DNA of 64,000 nucleotides, from assembly GCA_002049455.2 (NCBI GenBank), contig KV918895.1, positions 124,001 through 188,000 of the forward strand, in the 5' to 3' direction. Positions 1 to 11,765 of this stretch are shown piece after piece; position 1 is the stretch's first letter, and each line of letters begins with the position of its first letter. The position numbers and the translations under genes were made by a program. Under the pieces are notes generated by a model that ran no database searches, had not been told where the DNA came from, and saw only the letters and a program-made list of their open reading frames with translations. Source of the DNA: Porphyra umbilicalis (Eukaryota > Rhodophyta > Bangiophyceae > Bangiales > Bangiaceae).

Positions 1-18
1 GCTGTTGCACGGCCTTGC

Positions 19-46
19 GGAGCACGCGCCCATGCGGGCGTGCTCC
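19..46. repeat. Short inverted repeat (hairpin)
   Basis: A 9-bp perfect stem, GGAGCACGC at 19-27 against its complement at 38-46, closes a loop of about 10 nt. It lies just upstream of the first open frame. Its role is unknown and it may be chance in GC-rich DNA. Confidence 0.35.
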
Positions 47-77
47 ACCTTTCTCGTTTCCTGTTCAGACTTGTTGA

Positions 78-3000
78 GCTCCCTCGTTTTCCACCGCTTT
101 CCCCGCCACCCGCCGTTTTGATCACATCGCAACAACGTATCTATCTTCGCTTGCCTACTACTCCTCCCTGCGCCTGCCCCACCTCCGCTGCCGTGGCCAA
201 GCAACCCCCGCCACCACGATCACCTTCAAGCTGCCGACGCTGCCGGAATCGACTACACTCACGTTGCCCAACCCTTCCATTCCCCGATTGGCCGAGCGCC
301 TCGCGTCGAAGCTGCACGCGAGGTCCACCCGCCGCCACCCCATCACGCCCGCATTCGTACAGCGCCTCGTAGAGCTGTTGAAGACGCTCGACGGGTGGTC
401 TTCGGACTGTAGCAACATGAGCTGGCATTTCCACTTGTCGGGGCACGACTAAAAGAACGAGGTGTACTGGATCTCGGTGTACGAGGACCCCTTCGTGCTC
501 AAGAGCTCGGCCAAGGCCGTGCTCGACTCGGTCTACCGCTTCGTCGAGGCGGCGGGCGCCATGTCGCACGGAGCGACCACCCACCTCAAGGGTGTGCGGA
601 GCGGGTCGTTGCCAGGGAACGCAGCAAGCGCTGGGGCTCCGAGCCGCGCGTTGGGCACGGCGGGCGAAGGGCGAAGAGAGCGTGGTACGACACCGGCGGG
701 GCAGAGCAAGAGCTTGGAATCCTCGGCCAATACGAGGAGGAGCCTGCCGCCTGCCAGTACGTGGAGGGGCCTGACGCCTGCGCGGATCACGAGCCCCATG
801 ACGGACTTGGACTCGGAAGCGGACTCGGAAGCGGGATCGAATGCCGAGACCCGCGCGGCCGCCGCTGCCGCCACAGTCATCTACCACGCCAGTGCGGGGG
901 ACCAAGGCGACGAAGGCGACGCTGCGGTGGAAGAGCTCATCCGCTCGTTCCTTCTCGGCGACCCATTGGCCGCCACGGTCGCTGCCACGCGCGCGGCTGC
1001 CGCCACTGCCGCCGCTGCCGCCCCCGCCGGCGACAGAGCGGCCACCGACGCCGACCCCAAGGCCGACGGGGCAACCCGTCCTACCACGAGCACCACCTCC
1101 TTTGACTTTGGGTTGGAGGATGAGAGAAAAATGGGCGAGGAGGACGGAGCAGGGTTGGAGTCGAAGCCTGCTGGCGGGCCTGACAGCAGGCGGCCAAGGC
1201 GAGAGAAGACGCCCATCGTCGACCGCGCGCCCGCGGCAATCGCGCCGACACGACAGACGCTTGAACTGGGGGAAAAAATGCTCAAGCTGAGCAGCGTGCG
1301 GATCCACCTGAGAGCGTTGATGCCCGTGCTCGGCCATGCGACTGCCGATGACGTGGGAACGGGCGTCACCTCGGTAAAGTTCATGCTTAAATGGTGGCCG
1401 CGCATGAATGCCAAGCAGGTATGGCCGCTGGTCATCGAACTGCCGTACAACGTGCGCATCCGAGAGGACAAGCGCACGCGCATCGACGCCTATGCTCGGC
1501 CAACTAAGGTGTCGCTGGACCACTTCTTCTGCCATCGGAGCAAGGTGACGACGGACGAGCGCCTCGCTCACCATGTCATCTACTTGCAAATGGAGCAGTC
1601 GGCGCGGACGGCGTTCAACAACTACCCGTCTAGAAACGCACCCAAGGTGCTCGGCACCGGGCGGCAAGTACAGCCTCCCTCGCTCTCGTCTTTGTCGGGG
1701 CTTCGATTTGCTCCACGGCGGCCACCGAGCACGGCGGAGCACACTTCTCTGCAAGCTGTGCCACTTTCTCCCGGCGCGACCTTCTCGAATGCCCCGCTGC
1801 GACCGGCCAACCACGTGTACAAGGGATCCAACCCACCCACTCACCTCACACGCATGCCGCCACCCGCACTGCTTGCGCCTTTACCGCCTCCGGTTGCCAC
1901 GACTGCTGCCTCTGTTCGTGATAACGAACGTGCTCGCAACCCTCCGGTGACGTCATCGCGGGCGACTGCAGCTGCGCCGTCTCCCACATCGGCATGCGCA
2001 GCGGCAGCGGCAGCGGCATCAGCAGCGGCAGCGCCGCCGCCTGCGCCGCCCCGGCGCTCGGCTGCAGCGGCGCCGCCTGCACCGCCCCGGCGCTCTTCTG
2101 CAGCGGCACCTCCGCTTCTGCCTTCGGCTTCGGCGACTACCAAGGTTCCATCTTTGCCATCGACGCCGGTGTCTGACAACCGGCCTGCCAAGGCACCTCC
2201 GCACAAGCGACCGCGGGCAGCGGGTGCGGCACGCCCGTCTTCTGCGGTGTCTCCGGCGGCGGCGGCGGCGGCGGCGTCGGCGGCGGTGACAACGGCGGCG
2301 TCCGTGGCGACGGCAGCTCGAACGAGAGCCGCGGCGGTGGCCGCCGCGGCGGTGGCGGCGCCACCGCCTCTTCCGCCTGCGGCGATGACGGCGGTGCCTC
2401 CACTCTCGACATTGGCGGTGGCGGCGCCACCGCCAGCATCGTGTTCGGAGACGGCAGGTACACCTCCGCCGTCTACGTCGGCGACTGACACACGGCCGGC
2501 CACCACACCTCCGAGAATGCGACCGCGGGAAGCGGGTGCAGAACGTCCGTCTTTTGTGGCGTAACCGTTGGCGGCGGTGGCGGCGGTGTCTGCGGCGGCG
2601 ACAGCGGTGTAGTAAGCGCCGACGGCAGCTGGAAAAAAAGCCACGCCAGTGGCCGCCGCGGCGGTGGGGGCGCCATTGCCACCCCCGCCTGCGGCGGTGA
2701 CGGCGGCGCCTCCAGTCTGGCCGTTGGTGGCGGCGGCGCCACCACCAGCATCGTGTTCGGAGACGGCAGGTACACCTCCGCCGTCGACGTCGGCGTCTGA
2801 CACACGACCGGCCACGGCACCTCCGCGAAAGCGACCGCGGGCAGAGGGTGCAGAACGTCCGTCTTTTGTGGCGTCACAGTTGGCGGAGGCGGCGTCGGCG
2901 CCGGCGGCGTCGGCCGCGGTGGAGTCAGCGGAGACGGCAGCTGCACTGACATCCGCCGTGGTGGCCGCCGCGGTGGCGGCGCTACTGCCTGACCCACCGG

Positions 3001-4315
3001 CGGCGGCGGCTGCGGCGTCTCAACATCCGCCCATGGCGGCGAAGGCACCAGAAGCGGCTTCGGCTTTGCCGACGGCAGCGCCACATTATCCGTCTGCGGA
3101 GGCGGCGACTGCGTCGCCCCCACCATCTCTGCCAGCACTTTCTCCGCTCCTGCCTTCTCCGCCGGCACCAAGTGCTCCTCCAAGTTCGGCGTCTGTGGCA
3201 TCACCAGCCACATCGTCAGGAAAAAAGGCAGCCACCCCCCCACCGCCTGCGGCGGTGCTACCTGCGCCCCCCCCGCCGTCTGTGGCAGCGGTGCAACTGC
3301 CTACGCCGGCTGGGTTTACGGCAACGACGCGTCCGCCCGCTAGGGCGGCGCCTACAAGCAGCTTCACGAGTGACCTCTCCGCCGACGGGGCCATGAGGAG
3401 CCGGGCGCGGCGGATTAACCCGTTTGCTGATGCAGTTTAAAGTGAGGAGCCAAGGAGGATAGCTGCGCCGCCCTTCTCGTCTCGTGCATCTTTACCGCTT
3501 CCTAAGGTGGCCGACCCTCTGCGCTCCCCCCCGCCCGACACTCCACAGCCATCCTCGCCGGAGACGCCGGCGCGCCGATCGGGTGGGCTGCGGGCGACTC
3601 ACTGGAGCCGTCCTCTGCCGCGCATCCATGGACAACCCCGCCGGTCAAGCCACCGTCCGCCAGCCTCCGACCTGTGACGGTGACAGCGGCCACTTCCTCC
3701 ACCGCAACGGTATCGACGCGGCGGAGCACGCGGTCCATGCGGAGCGTGTCGTTCTTCCAATCCCCGAGGACCGGCGGGCCCGTCGAGCGCGAGTTTGCCG
3801 CGGACTCTCCGACGGCGGGGATGCAGTCGTCCGAAGAGTCTCCCTCTCCCAAGCGCCGCAAGCACGTGGCTAGCAGAGGCGCGCCTTCCGACGCCGTCGA
3901 CACACCGCCAGTACCTCAGAGTCCGCGCAGCGTGAGCGAGCGTTTGCGGCCGGGACGCTACGGCGCGATGACGCAAGAAGGAGGCGCAGGTGACGAGAGT
4001 CGCGATGACTCCATTGAGGTGTCGAAGGCGTCGGTCGCGGAGCGGCCCGACAACGCGCAGTGTCTTCTGCTCGCGTCGAATTGCAAGGCGGTCGCCATTG
4101 GGAGGCTTGTCAAGAGCACGGTAGATTTCCACGGCATCCGAGCGGATCCTGATTGTGTTGTTGTTTCTGTGTGTGCTGTGAAGGACCCTTTGTGTCGCTA
4201 TCCTATGCAGGGTCGTTATCGCATGCCCGGCCGGAGGCGCACAGTGTGGCGCCTCGGGGACCTGGCGGGTATCGACATTGTTTGGTCTCTCGCTTCCATT
4301 GAGATACTCGAGTAG
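78..4315 (+). pseudogene. Decayed Ala/Pro-rich protein gene with DUF8039-like C-terminal domain
   Basis: One reading frame looks protein-like from about 78 to 3580, and a second frame continues it to the stop at 4313-4315. It has no in-frame ATG at its left end, so an upstream exon or the true start is missing. An N-terminal globular part (residues such as ERLASKLHARSTRRHPITP, and LDGWSS..FHLSGHD) is followed by a long Ala/Pro/Thr-rich middle that includes a 312-bp tandem repeat. The last ~90 residues (C-L-L, VAIGRL, FHG, VVVSV, LGDLAGIDIVW) follow the spacing of the plant DUF8039 domain found in transposon-associated proteins; that match is from memory. In-frame stops lie at 450-452, 2562-2564, about 2610 and 3438-3440, and a frame change falls near 3590, so the copy is dead unless introns remove them. 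It may be a transposon-borne ORF rather than a host gene. Confidence 0.4.
2196..3131 (+). repeat. 312-bp coding tandem repeat, three units
   Basis: The phrase for P-P-x-x-R-P-R-x-x-G-A-x-R-P-S recurs at 2196, 2508 and 2820, exactly 312 bp (104 codons) apart. Each of the last two units also follows the same SCSETAGTPPPSTSA phrase and lies in an alanine run. The unit is a multiple of three, so copy-number change would keep frame. The third unit decays toward its right end. Confidence 0.75.
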
Positions 4316-5059
4316 AAACAGAGGGCATGTATCTTAGACATTTGTGTTACTGTTTGTTCACGATGGTGTTCATCAGGGCCTGGGCGCCTCCCTGATCGTC
4401 TATGGCGACTGACCCGTACATCGACTGACATGTCACTTAGCCCCGCTGCCGCATCCGGCCGTGTACGGCACACATGTTCCTTGTCGTGTACAGAATGCTG
4501 CCGCCTGCCTTGCCACTGATCACATACGCGCCTTGCTGTCTTCACCATAGTCTACTTCCGTGTTGTTGCTTTTCCCATTGCATCCACGAGGCCGTGACGG
4601 AGCGAGCACGTGATTCCCACAATAATTTTACTGTATTAAATCTCATCACCAACGCATATGATTTATCCTTCTTGGGATAGACAGGCAAGCACTTTCGATT
4701 CCAAGATTATCATGATTTTGTACTTGCGATTGTCGTATTTGCTACCCACTACTGACAAACTAAGCGATGTTCTGCCAATATCTTCCTGCACGCACCCAGC
4801 CATGCTGGAGCACAGTCTGTAAACCGCCTTCGACATGCAGCGGCCGTCTCCTGGTGTTGGCCGCCAGCTGGCGTTGAGGAGCCTCAGCATTGTTGTAAAC
4901 GCTTGACAGCGGAGGACACAATAGCGGCTTTTGTGGAGGCTTGTCTTCCCGAGTCATGAAACGAAATCTTCAAGCTGTTGTTTTCCGCAGCACTAGACAA
5001 AAACCCCACGGTACAGGGATCTGTGCGTCCATACACTCGGCTGCACAGTCGCGAAAAAT
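4316..5059. other. Intergenic sequence, nothing recognised
   Basis: This stretch has lower GC than its neighbours, with short A/T runs around 4620-4740. Only short open frames are present, none with a recognisable motif. It may include the 3' flank of the decayed gene on its left. Confidence 0.5.
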
Positions 5060-5109
5060 ATGAAAAGCAACCAAGAAGACGCATCTGATGCCAGTAATCC
5101 CCTCCTTGC

Positions 5110-6560
5110 TTGTGCTACGCGGCGTAAGAGCGCCTCCGTCGCCTCAACTGCGACCGTGGTCGCCACCAACTCGACCGCCACTGCCGCGCCACCGAGCACC
5201 TGGTCGTCGGCGGGGTCGGCCGATGTCGCGGGGACGCCGCTTGGTCGCCACCTGGTTGTCGGTGGGGTCGGTCGATGGGGCGGGGACGCCCTCCTTGTCG
5301 TTCTTCCCTCCCATGACCGGCACAGGCTCCTTTCCCGCGGCCGCAGTGGCGCCGACCGCGACGGCGCACTTGGTGGCCACCAACCAGGCCGTCACCGCCA
5401 CGCCGCCGCGCACCTGGTTGTCCACGGGGTCAACCGACGGGCAGGGACGCCACCCTTGTCGTCGCTCCGCTCTCACAACCGGCGTGGGCTCCTTAACCGC
5501 GGCCGCAGTGGCGCCGACTACGCCCACGCACTTGGTCGACACCAACTCGGCCCCCACCGCCGCGCCGACGAGCACCTGGTTGTCGGCGAGGGCGACGGAC
5601 GGGTCGAGGATGCCGACCTTGTTGCCGTTCGCACCCCACTACCAGTGCGGGCTGCTTTCCAGCGTTTGGGGTGGCGCCGACTGCGACGGCGCAACTGGTC
5701 GCCACAAACTCGGTCGCCACCGCCGCGCCGCCGAGCACCTGGTCGTCTGCGGCGTCGGCCGACGGGTCCGGGACGCCGCTCGGTCGCCACCTGGTTGTCG
5801 ACGGGGTCGGCCGACAAGGCGGGCGCTCCGCACTTGTCGTCGTTTCCTCCCCACGCCCGGCGCGGGCTCCTTGTCCGCGGTCCATGTGGCGCCTACCGCG
5901 ATGGTGCACTTGGTCGGCAAAAGCTCGGCCCCCTACACCGCGAGACCGAACACCCGGTGGTCGGCGGTGTCAGCCCACGGGGCGGGGAAGTCGCCCCTGT
6001 AGTGTTTCCCCCCCCACTACCGATACAGGCTCCTTGTCCGCCGTCGAAATGACTCCGTCCGCGACGGCGTACTTTGCTCCACCACCTTGTTTGCCACCGC
6101 CGCGCTGCCGTGCACCTGGTCGTCAGCGGGGTCGGCCGACGTCGCGGGGACGCCGCTCAGTTTCCACCTGGTTGTAGGTGGTGTCAGCCGACGGGGCGGG
6201 GACGCCGCCCTTGTCGTTTTCCCTTCCAATGACCGGCACGGGATCCTTTCCCGCGGCCGCAGTGGCTCCGACCGCGACGGCGGACTGGGTCTCCACACAC
6301 TTGGCCGCCACCGCCACGCCGCCGTGCATGTTGTCGTCGGTGAGGTCGGCCGACATGGCAAGGACGCCGTCCGTGTCGTGGTCCTCTTCCTACGACCGGT
6401 GCGGGCTCCTTGTCTGCGGCCACCTGGCTGTCGGCGGAGTCTGGCGACCGGGCGGGCTCGCTGCGCTTGTCTTCGTACGCACCCGCGACCGGCGCGGGGT
6501 CTTCGTCCGCCGCCGGTGTGGCACTGGCGGAGACGGCGCACTTGTGGCCGCCCGCTCGGC
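5110..6560 (+). repeat. GC-rich tandem array with two alternating unit lengths
   Basis: The phrase gcgccgac(c)gcgacggcgcact recurs near 5349, 5511, 5674, 5889, 6051, 6265 and 6521. Spacings are about 162, 163, 215, 162, 214 and 256 bp. The longer unit has an extra ~50 bp holding a second copy of the CACCTGGTTGTCG phrase. In one plus frame the unit encodes a repeating TWLS..S.DG..TP...F.P..G pattern. Open frames run through it on both strands, so I could not decide whether it is coding; it may be the repeat region of a disordered or secreted protein, or a plain satellite. Confidence 0.6.
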
Positions 6561-7707
6561 TGCCACGGCTCGTCAGTCCGCGCGGCGGCGGCGGTGAAAA
6601 ACCCCCGCGGGCATGCGCGGAGGGGGCCCGACGAGCGGCGGCGCGCCGTCGCGCCGCCGCTGCCGCCCGCAACAGACGGCATGGACCACGGCACCAGCCG
6701 CAGGGCCCCGACTCCGTCGCGGCAGCCGGAGGTGCTCTCGTCGGAGCGCGCTAGCGGCAGCGACGCGGAACGCAGGCACGGCGGCCGGGCGGCGTTGCGG
6801 CCGCGGTGGGCGGCACTCGGCGACGACGACCGCCTGTCGGTGGGGGGGCGCGCCATGGCGGAGCGGGGCGGACTGACATCTGTGGCGGTGCCCGTTGCCC
6901 GCTTCGTCGGTCGCGGTGGGGGTGTGAGCAGGGGCGGCAGGGACTGCGGGGGGGTACGGCAGTGCGGCAACGGCAGGATGGGGTCGCGGGTGCGGGGCGG
7001 CGGCAACGCTCCTGCCTGCGCCGCCTGTGTGTTGGTCGCGGTGGTGGAGGGCCCCGGCTTGGGCGACGGAGATGTGGACAGCGGCGGCGGGTCCGCCGAT
7101 CCGTCGACCGCCTCTCCGAGCGGCGGGGCGGCGCGCGTCGCCGGCGTGGCGCTTCCGCGGCCGCCGCCGTCGCCGGCGGGCCGATCGGCGTCGCCCCCCG
7201 TTGGGGCGGTGGGCATCTCCATGAGCTCCGCCGCCTCGTGCCCGTCGGTCGCCGCCTGTGCCGCCGTCGGCGGCGAATTGGCCACGGTCAGCCGCCGCCG
7301 CCACGGCGGCGACGCGGGCAACGCCGCTTCGACGCGACCCGCGCCCGCCGCTGCGGCAAACCGCTCCCCCGCCCGCGCCGCCGACCCGCCAGCCTTCCTG
7401 CCGGCAGCACGTGCGGCCGCCCACCGGCACAAACAGCACCGGAGTCGCCTGACCCATCGCTGTCGGCGCAGCAGACGATTCCACGGCCGGCCGGACGACC
7501 GACAATAAGCGGTGCCGCCGGCACGGCGCGCGACCGCCTGTGGCATTCGCCCAGCGGTCCAGCCGCCGCGTCCATCGTTGCCCTCCTAGCCAAAGAATCC
7601 AGAACCGCCCGCTGACACGCCGACAGCGTCGCAGCCAATGTAGCGAGAGACGCCAACTGCGAGCCGTTCCGCAAGCACCTAGGTGAGGTCACGGGACAAA
7701 TATTCAA
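6561..7707. other. Very GC-rich region, possible minus-strand gene
   Basis: Several frames are open on both strands. On the minus strand a Pro/Ser/Thr-rich stretch (about 7300 down to 6580) and a better-composed helical stretch (about 7707 to 7560, reading LRNGSQLASLATLAATLSA) look more protein-like than the other frames. No domain is recognisable, and no splice model could be fixed. It may be noise from base composition. Confidence 0.2.
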
Positions 7708-7840
7708 AAATGACCACAGGGGGTTCGAGGGGAGAGAGGCGGCGTGCGGTGCACGAAACTCTTGGTCCTACATTCAGAGCCTCACACGGGCCTCGAACGG
7801 GCCCCATGTGGGGAGAGACGGGGAGGAGGGGAAGGGAGGT

Positions 7841-7892
7841 ATTGCTGATCCCCCAATTTTGTCCTCATCGAACGGGAACGGGACTGCTTGTG
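7841..7892 (+). repeat. 52-bp dispersed repeat, copy 1
   Basis: The sequence starting ATTGCTGATCCCCCAATTTT recurs in inverse orientation at 32900-32951, with about three mismatches in 52 bp. Both copies would translate to LLIPQFCPHR, but neither sits in a convincing gene. It is probably a fragment of a dispersed element. Confidence 0.6.
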
Positions 7893-8280
7893 TTTCGAAC
7901 CAAATAGATCTTATGTGAAACATTCTTGAATAGTTAGCGACTTTGCTGCAGGACTGACAATCGTTTCTATCCTAAATGCGACAAGCGTCCTCATCCGGAC
8001 ATTACAATTGCAGCCATTGTACCCCCTGGCGGTCCCGCTGGCGTGCCACCTGCCTCCAAACAGGCAAAATGCCAGACAACCGACGAGCGTGCCGCCTGAC
8101 AGCCACCCAGGCCACAAAAGGGGGTACTGCCGTTTTCATGGGGGTGTCGCCGCCGTCGACACCACCGTCGTCCCCACCAGCACCGTCGCCGTCCCGCACA
8201 CTGTCGCTGTCGACCCACCACCAGTGTTATGCCGGTCGCCTCGTCCCGCGTGACAGAAGCAGCGCGCCTCACCCGGCACC

Positions 8281-8816
8281 ATGGATCCGGATGCCCCCGC
8301 TCCCGCGGCGTCTTCCGAGGCGTCTTCAACATCTGGTGATGCTACCCCGAACGCTGTCAGCCCCGCAGGTGAGTTTTCTTGATCATTCTTCCATCTTGCG
8401 ACGTGCGTCGTCCCAGCACTGTGTATGGTACATCCTGGACATCGGTTTCTTCTCCTATATCTGTTTGGCTGAAGCGATCGTATCTGACCTGAATCATGGG
8501 CGCGTTTCTGTGATTTCGTACATGCATGGGACTCTCGACTATGATTTCGTGCATTTCCAGGCGTGTCGGACTCTGCAGGTCAATCATCCCAGGGCAAGCG
8601 GAAGTGCCGAGTGTGCCGGATGCAAGGGCACACCATCACCACGTACGTGCCCGCTCCACATGAACGCCACCTACTTCTGTGGCTGCGGCCGGCCAACATG
8701 CACTGTGTGCCCGGTCGCATGCAAGACATGCAACGTGCCCGGCCACAGCGAGGACACGCAAGTCGCCAAGATTCCGAAAGGATCACGCCAGCGAACCGCA
8801 TTTGTTTGCGGTAAGC
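8281..8816 (+). pseudogene. Left part of a spliced Cys-rich gene interrupted by a hAT element
   Basis: The ATG at 8281 has a strong context (GGCACCATGG). Exon 1 (8281-8368) ends at GCAG|GTGAGT, and the acceptor TTTCCAG ends at 8560, giving a 192-bp intron. Exon 2 reads GVSDSAGQSSQGKRKCRVCRMQGHTITT. A one-base frame change near 8640-8648 (beside a GTACGT that could be a donor) leads into a Cys/His-rich stretch with CPLH, CGCGRPTC, CPVACKTC and VPGH. This resembles a zinc-binding domain, perhaps like the Cys-rich tail of piggyBac-type transposases, but I cannot assign it. The frame runs through TAFVCGK into the hAT target duplication and resumes at 15941. With hAT inserted the gene is broken. 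Confidence 0.45.
8809..8816. repeat. Target-site duplication of the hAT element (left)
   Basis: CGGTAAGC abuts the left terminal inverted repeat and is repeated exactly at 15941-15948. Eight base pairs is the usual hAT duplication length. Confidence 0.9.
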
Positions 8817-8836
8817 TAGGCTTGTACTTCACGCCC

Positions 8837-8945
8837 TTTACGTGATTGGGAAGTCACGTTTTACGTGATCACATCCACGTTTTTTACGTGATCACTCATC
8901 ACGCCCAAGCAAAAAAGGGCGTGAACTGGGGCGTGATGTCAAATG
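8837..8945. repeat. Left subterminal repeats of the hAT element
   Basis: ACGTGATCAC or close variants occur several times between 8840 and 8895, followed by GGGCGTGA-type motifs near 8917 and 8930. The same GGGCGTGAT motif is repeated inside the right end. In hAT elements such subterminal motifs commonly bind transposase; that role is inferred here. Confidence 0.6.
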
Positions 8946-9068
8946 ATAATTACGCCACCAAAAGAATTATAATCGTGCAATCCAATGCCCTGGGGACGTG
9001 GGCGGGGGCGCCCGGCTGCGGCTCAAGACAGTCAGCTCGCCGGCCCTCGCACGCCGCCACACACGCCA

Positions 9069-9102
9069 CGGGGTCGGCCCCCTCCGGAGGGGGCCGACCC
9101 CG
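9069..9102. repeat. 34-nt perfect palindrome
   Basis: The sequence from CGGGGTCGGCCCCC at 9069 reads identically on the opposite strand through 9102, with no spacer. It is inside the hAT element and would extrude as a strong cruciform. Confidence 0.75.
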
Positions 9103-10203
9103 CTCCCGGACCGGTGCCCTCCCAGTTTGTCTGCGTCAGTGGCTGCGGCTGCGACGGCAGGTTCTGCGTCTGCGGCTGCCGCGGTTGTACAGCGGCGGTG
9201 GCGCTGAGACTGCCTGGCCGCCTTCTGGCTTCTTTTATTCCCCCCCTTCTCCCGCGGCGCGCATGTGGTAGAAGCCTGGCAGGTTCCGCGCGCCAGCGCC
9301 ATCACAGCGTTGGCGCTCTCAGCTCTCTCCCGCATTACCACAGATAGAAAGATGTCTCACTGCTTTCTATTCTCGCTCCTCCGGGGCTACACCCCTGGAG
9401 GTCGGACACCAACAGAACGCAGGTCGGCAGGCGGTGGCGGCGTGCGACCCCGCCCGTCGTGGCGACCTGCCGGTGGGTTCCTCCCCTCCCTCGCGTCCCC
9501 AACCGCGGCCTTTTTTCCCCGTCACGCCTCCCCCATGTGCATCCCTCACCACACCCGAAGGACCCGTGCAGGGCGTCCCCTCCCCCGCCGCTCGCCGCCG
9601 CCATGCCCGCCATGGCCTTGCTCATCCGGCTCCTGCCGGGGTCGGCACTTCCTTGGACGGCCGGGTGGCGGCACGTCCCGCCGGGAGGGCGGCCAGCCGC
9701 CACCAGGCGGTGGCGGCTCCTGCGGCCGCCGCCTCCCAACGTGGGCGGGGGGCGGTGGTAGCCAATGTGGCCGATGCCGGCATCGCTACGGAAGTGGCCC
9801 CACCAACGCCATGTACTGACGAGGTAGTCGCCCCGCCTGTGGCGGGCGCAGCTTTCGCTGTCGCCGCCGCCGCGGGCATCCGTGATGCCGCCGCTTCCGC
9901 TGGCGAGTTCGTATGCAGCACGCCCACTCCCTCCACCCCTGCTCCGACGCGGCGGCACGCGGCGGCGACGACGGCGGCAGCAGCGTGCTGCAGCGGCGGT
10001 GGGGACATCTAGTGGGTGGCGGCGGTTGTAGGTGGGCTGGTGGCTGGGGTGGTGGTGGAAGGGGAGGGGGCACCGCCGCCGCGGTGGGCGGCGCCCGCCA
10101 ACGCCAGACGGGGGATGGCGTACGGCAGGAGGGGGCGGGGGAGGGGCTGCGCCCTCGGCCGATGTCACCAGAAGGTTAGGTGTGAGGCACGCCCACTAGA
10201 GCA

Positions 10204-10225
10204 CCCTCAGCGCCCTCGCTGAGGG
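10204..10225. repeat. Hairpin, 9-bp stem
   Basis: CCCTCAGCG at 10204 pairs with CGCTGAGGG ending at 10225 across a 4-nt loop. It sits just before the 36-bp minisatellite within the hAT element. Its function is unknown. Confidence 0.5.
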
Positions 10226-10389
10226 CGGGGCCCGCGGCGTGCATGGTGGGGGGGGGGGGCACATCCGCTCCGCTGCTCCCTCTGCCGCTAGTCTCAGGTG
10301 CCTGGAGGATGCGGACCGCAGCCACCGCGCGCGGTACAGCGGAGAAGGCCGTGGTACAGGCGGAGGTCGTAGGCGGGCAGGGCGGTCAC

Positions 10390-11765
10390 CGTGGCGAAGG
10401 CGGCGGGTCCGCGGTGCGGCCGGCAGGATGGCAACGGCAGGTCGGCGGTGCGGCAGGTCCGCGGTGCGGCCGCCGTGCCGGCGGCGGCGGGTCGGCGGTG
10501 CGGCGGGTCGGCAGTGCGGCAGCCGTGCTGGAGGCTGCGAGTCGGCGGTCCGGCGCGCCGGCCGTTCGGCCGCCGTGGTGGCGGCGGCGGGTCGGTGGTG
10601 CGGCCACTGCGGTGGCGGCGGGACTTCAGTGGTGCCGACACCGTGGTGGCCGCAGCGGGTCGGTGGTGCGGCCGCCGTCGTGGCGGTGGCACGTCGGCGG
10701 TGCGGCCGCTGTGGTGGCGGCGGCGGGTCGGCGCTGCGGCGGGTCGGTGGCGCGTCCGCCGTGATGGCGGCGGCGCGTCATTGGTGCGGCCGCCCTGATG
10801 GCGGCGTCCCGTCAGTGTTGCGGCAGCAGTGGTGGGGGCAGCGGGTCCGTGATGCGGTCGCTGTGGTAGCGGCGGCGTGTGCACAGTGCCGCTGGTCGGC
10901 AAAGTGGCTGCCGTGTTGGCGGCTGCGGGTCGGCGGTGCGGCGGGTCCGGCGTGTGGCCACCTTACTGGCGCGGGGCGTCAGTAGCTCGGCTGCCGTAGA
11001 GGCGGCTGCGGGTCGGTGGTGGGGCCGCCGTGGTGGCGGCAACGGGTCGGCGGTGCGGCGGGTCGGCAGTGTGGCAGCCATGTTGGCGGCTGCCGATTGC
11101 CGGTGCGGCAAGTGCGTGCTGCCGTCGCCGTGGTGGCGGCGGGGGGTCCCTGGTGTGGTCGCCATTGTGGCGGCGGCGGGTCGGCGGTGCGGCGGGTCGG
11201 TGGTTCGGCGGGTCGGCGGTGCGGCAGGTCGGCGGTGCGGCGGGTCGGCGGTGCGGCGGGTCGGCAGTGCGGCAGCCGCGTTGGCGGCTGCGGGTTGCGA
11301 TGCGGAAAATGGGCGCTGCCGCCGCCGTGGTGGCGGCGGCGGGCTGGTGGTGTGACCGTTCTGGTGGCGTCGGCGTTTCAGTGGTGCCACCCCCGTGGTG
11401 GCGGCAGCGGGTCGGTGGCGCGGCAGCCATCGTCGCGGTGGCGCGTCAGCGGTGCGGCCGCTGTGGTGGCGACGGTTCGTCGGTGGTGCGGCGGTTCTGC
11501 GGCGCGGCGGTTCCGCGGTGCGGCGGTTCCGCGGTGCGGCGGTTCCGCGGTGCGGTGGGTCGGTGGTCCGGCCGTCGTGGTGGCGGCGGCAGGTTGGCGA
11601 TGCGGCGGGTCGGCGGCGCGGCCGCCATGGTGTCGGCGGCGCGTCAGTGGTGCCGCCGCCATGATTGCGGCCGCGTGTTAGTGGTGCCGCCCCCGTGGTG
11701 GCGGCGGCGGGTCGGTGGTGCGAACGCTGTCATGGCGGTGCCGCGTCGGCGGCGCGGCCGAGAAG
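10390..11765 (+). repeat. GC-rich minisatellite, unit about 36 bp, within the hAT element
   Basis: Imperfect units of the type GTGGTGGCGGCGGCGGGTCG then GCGGTGCGGCCGCC repeat for about 1.4 kb, roughly 38 times. The unit is near 12 codons, so every frame encodes a 12-residue repeat (for example W-W-R-R-R-V-G-G-A-A). This explains the long open frames on both strands here, which I do not call as genes. Confidence 0.7.

Noticed and set aside
141-1844. Long minus-strand open frame opposite the first gene (also 1841-2815 and 2473-3243 minus)
   Set aside because: Codon and composition evidence favours the plus frame; the antisense frames are Gly/Ala/Arg low complexity created by high GC and the 312-bp repeat.
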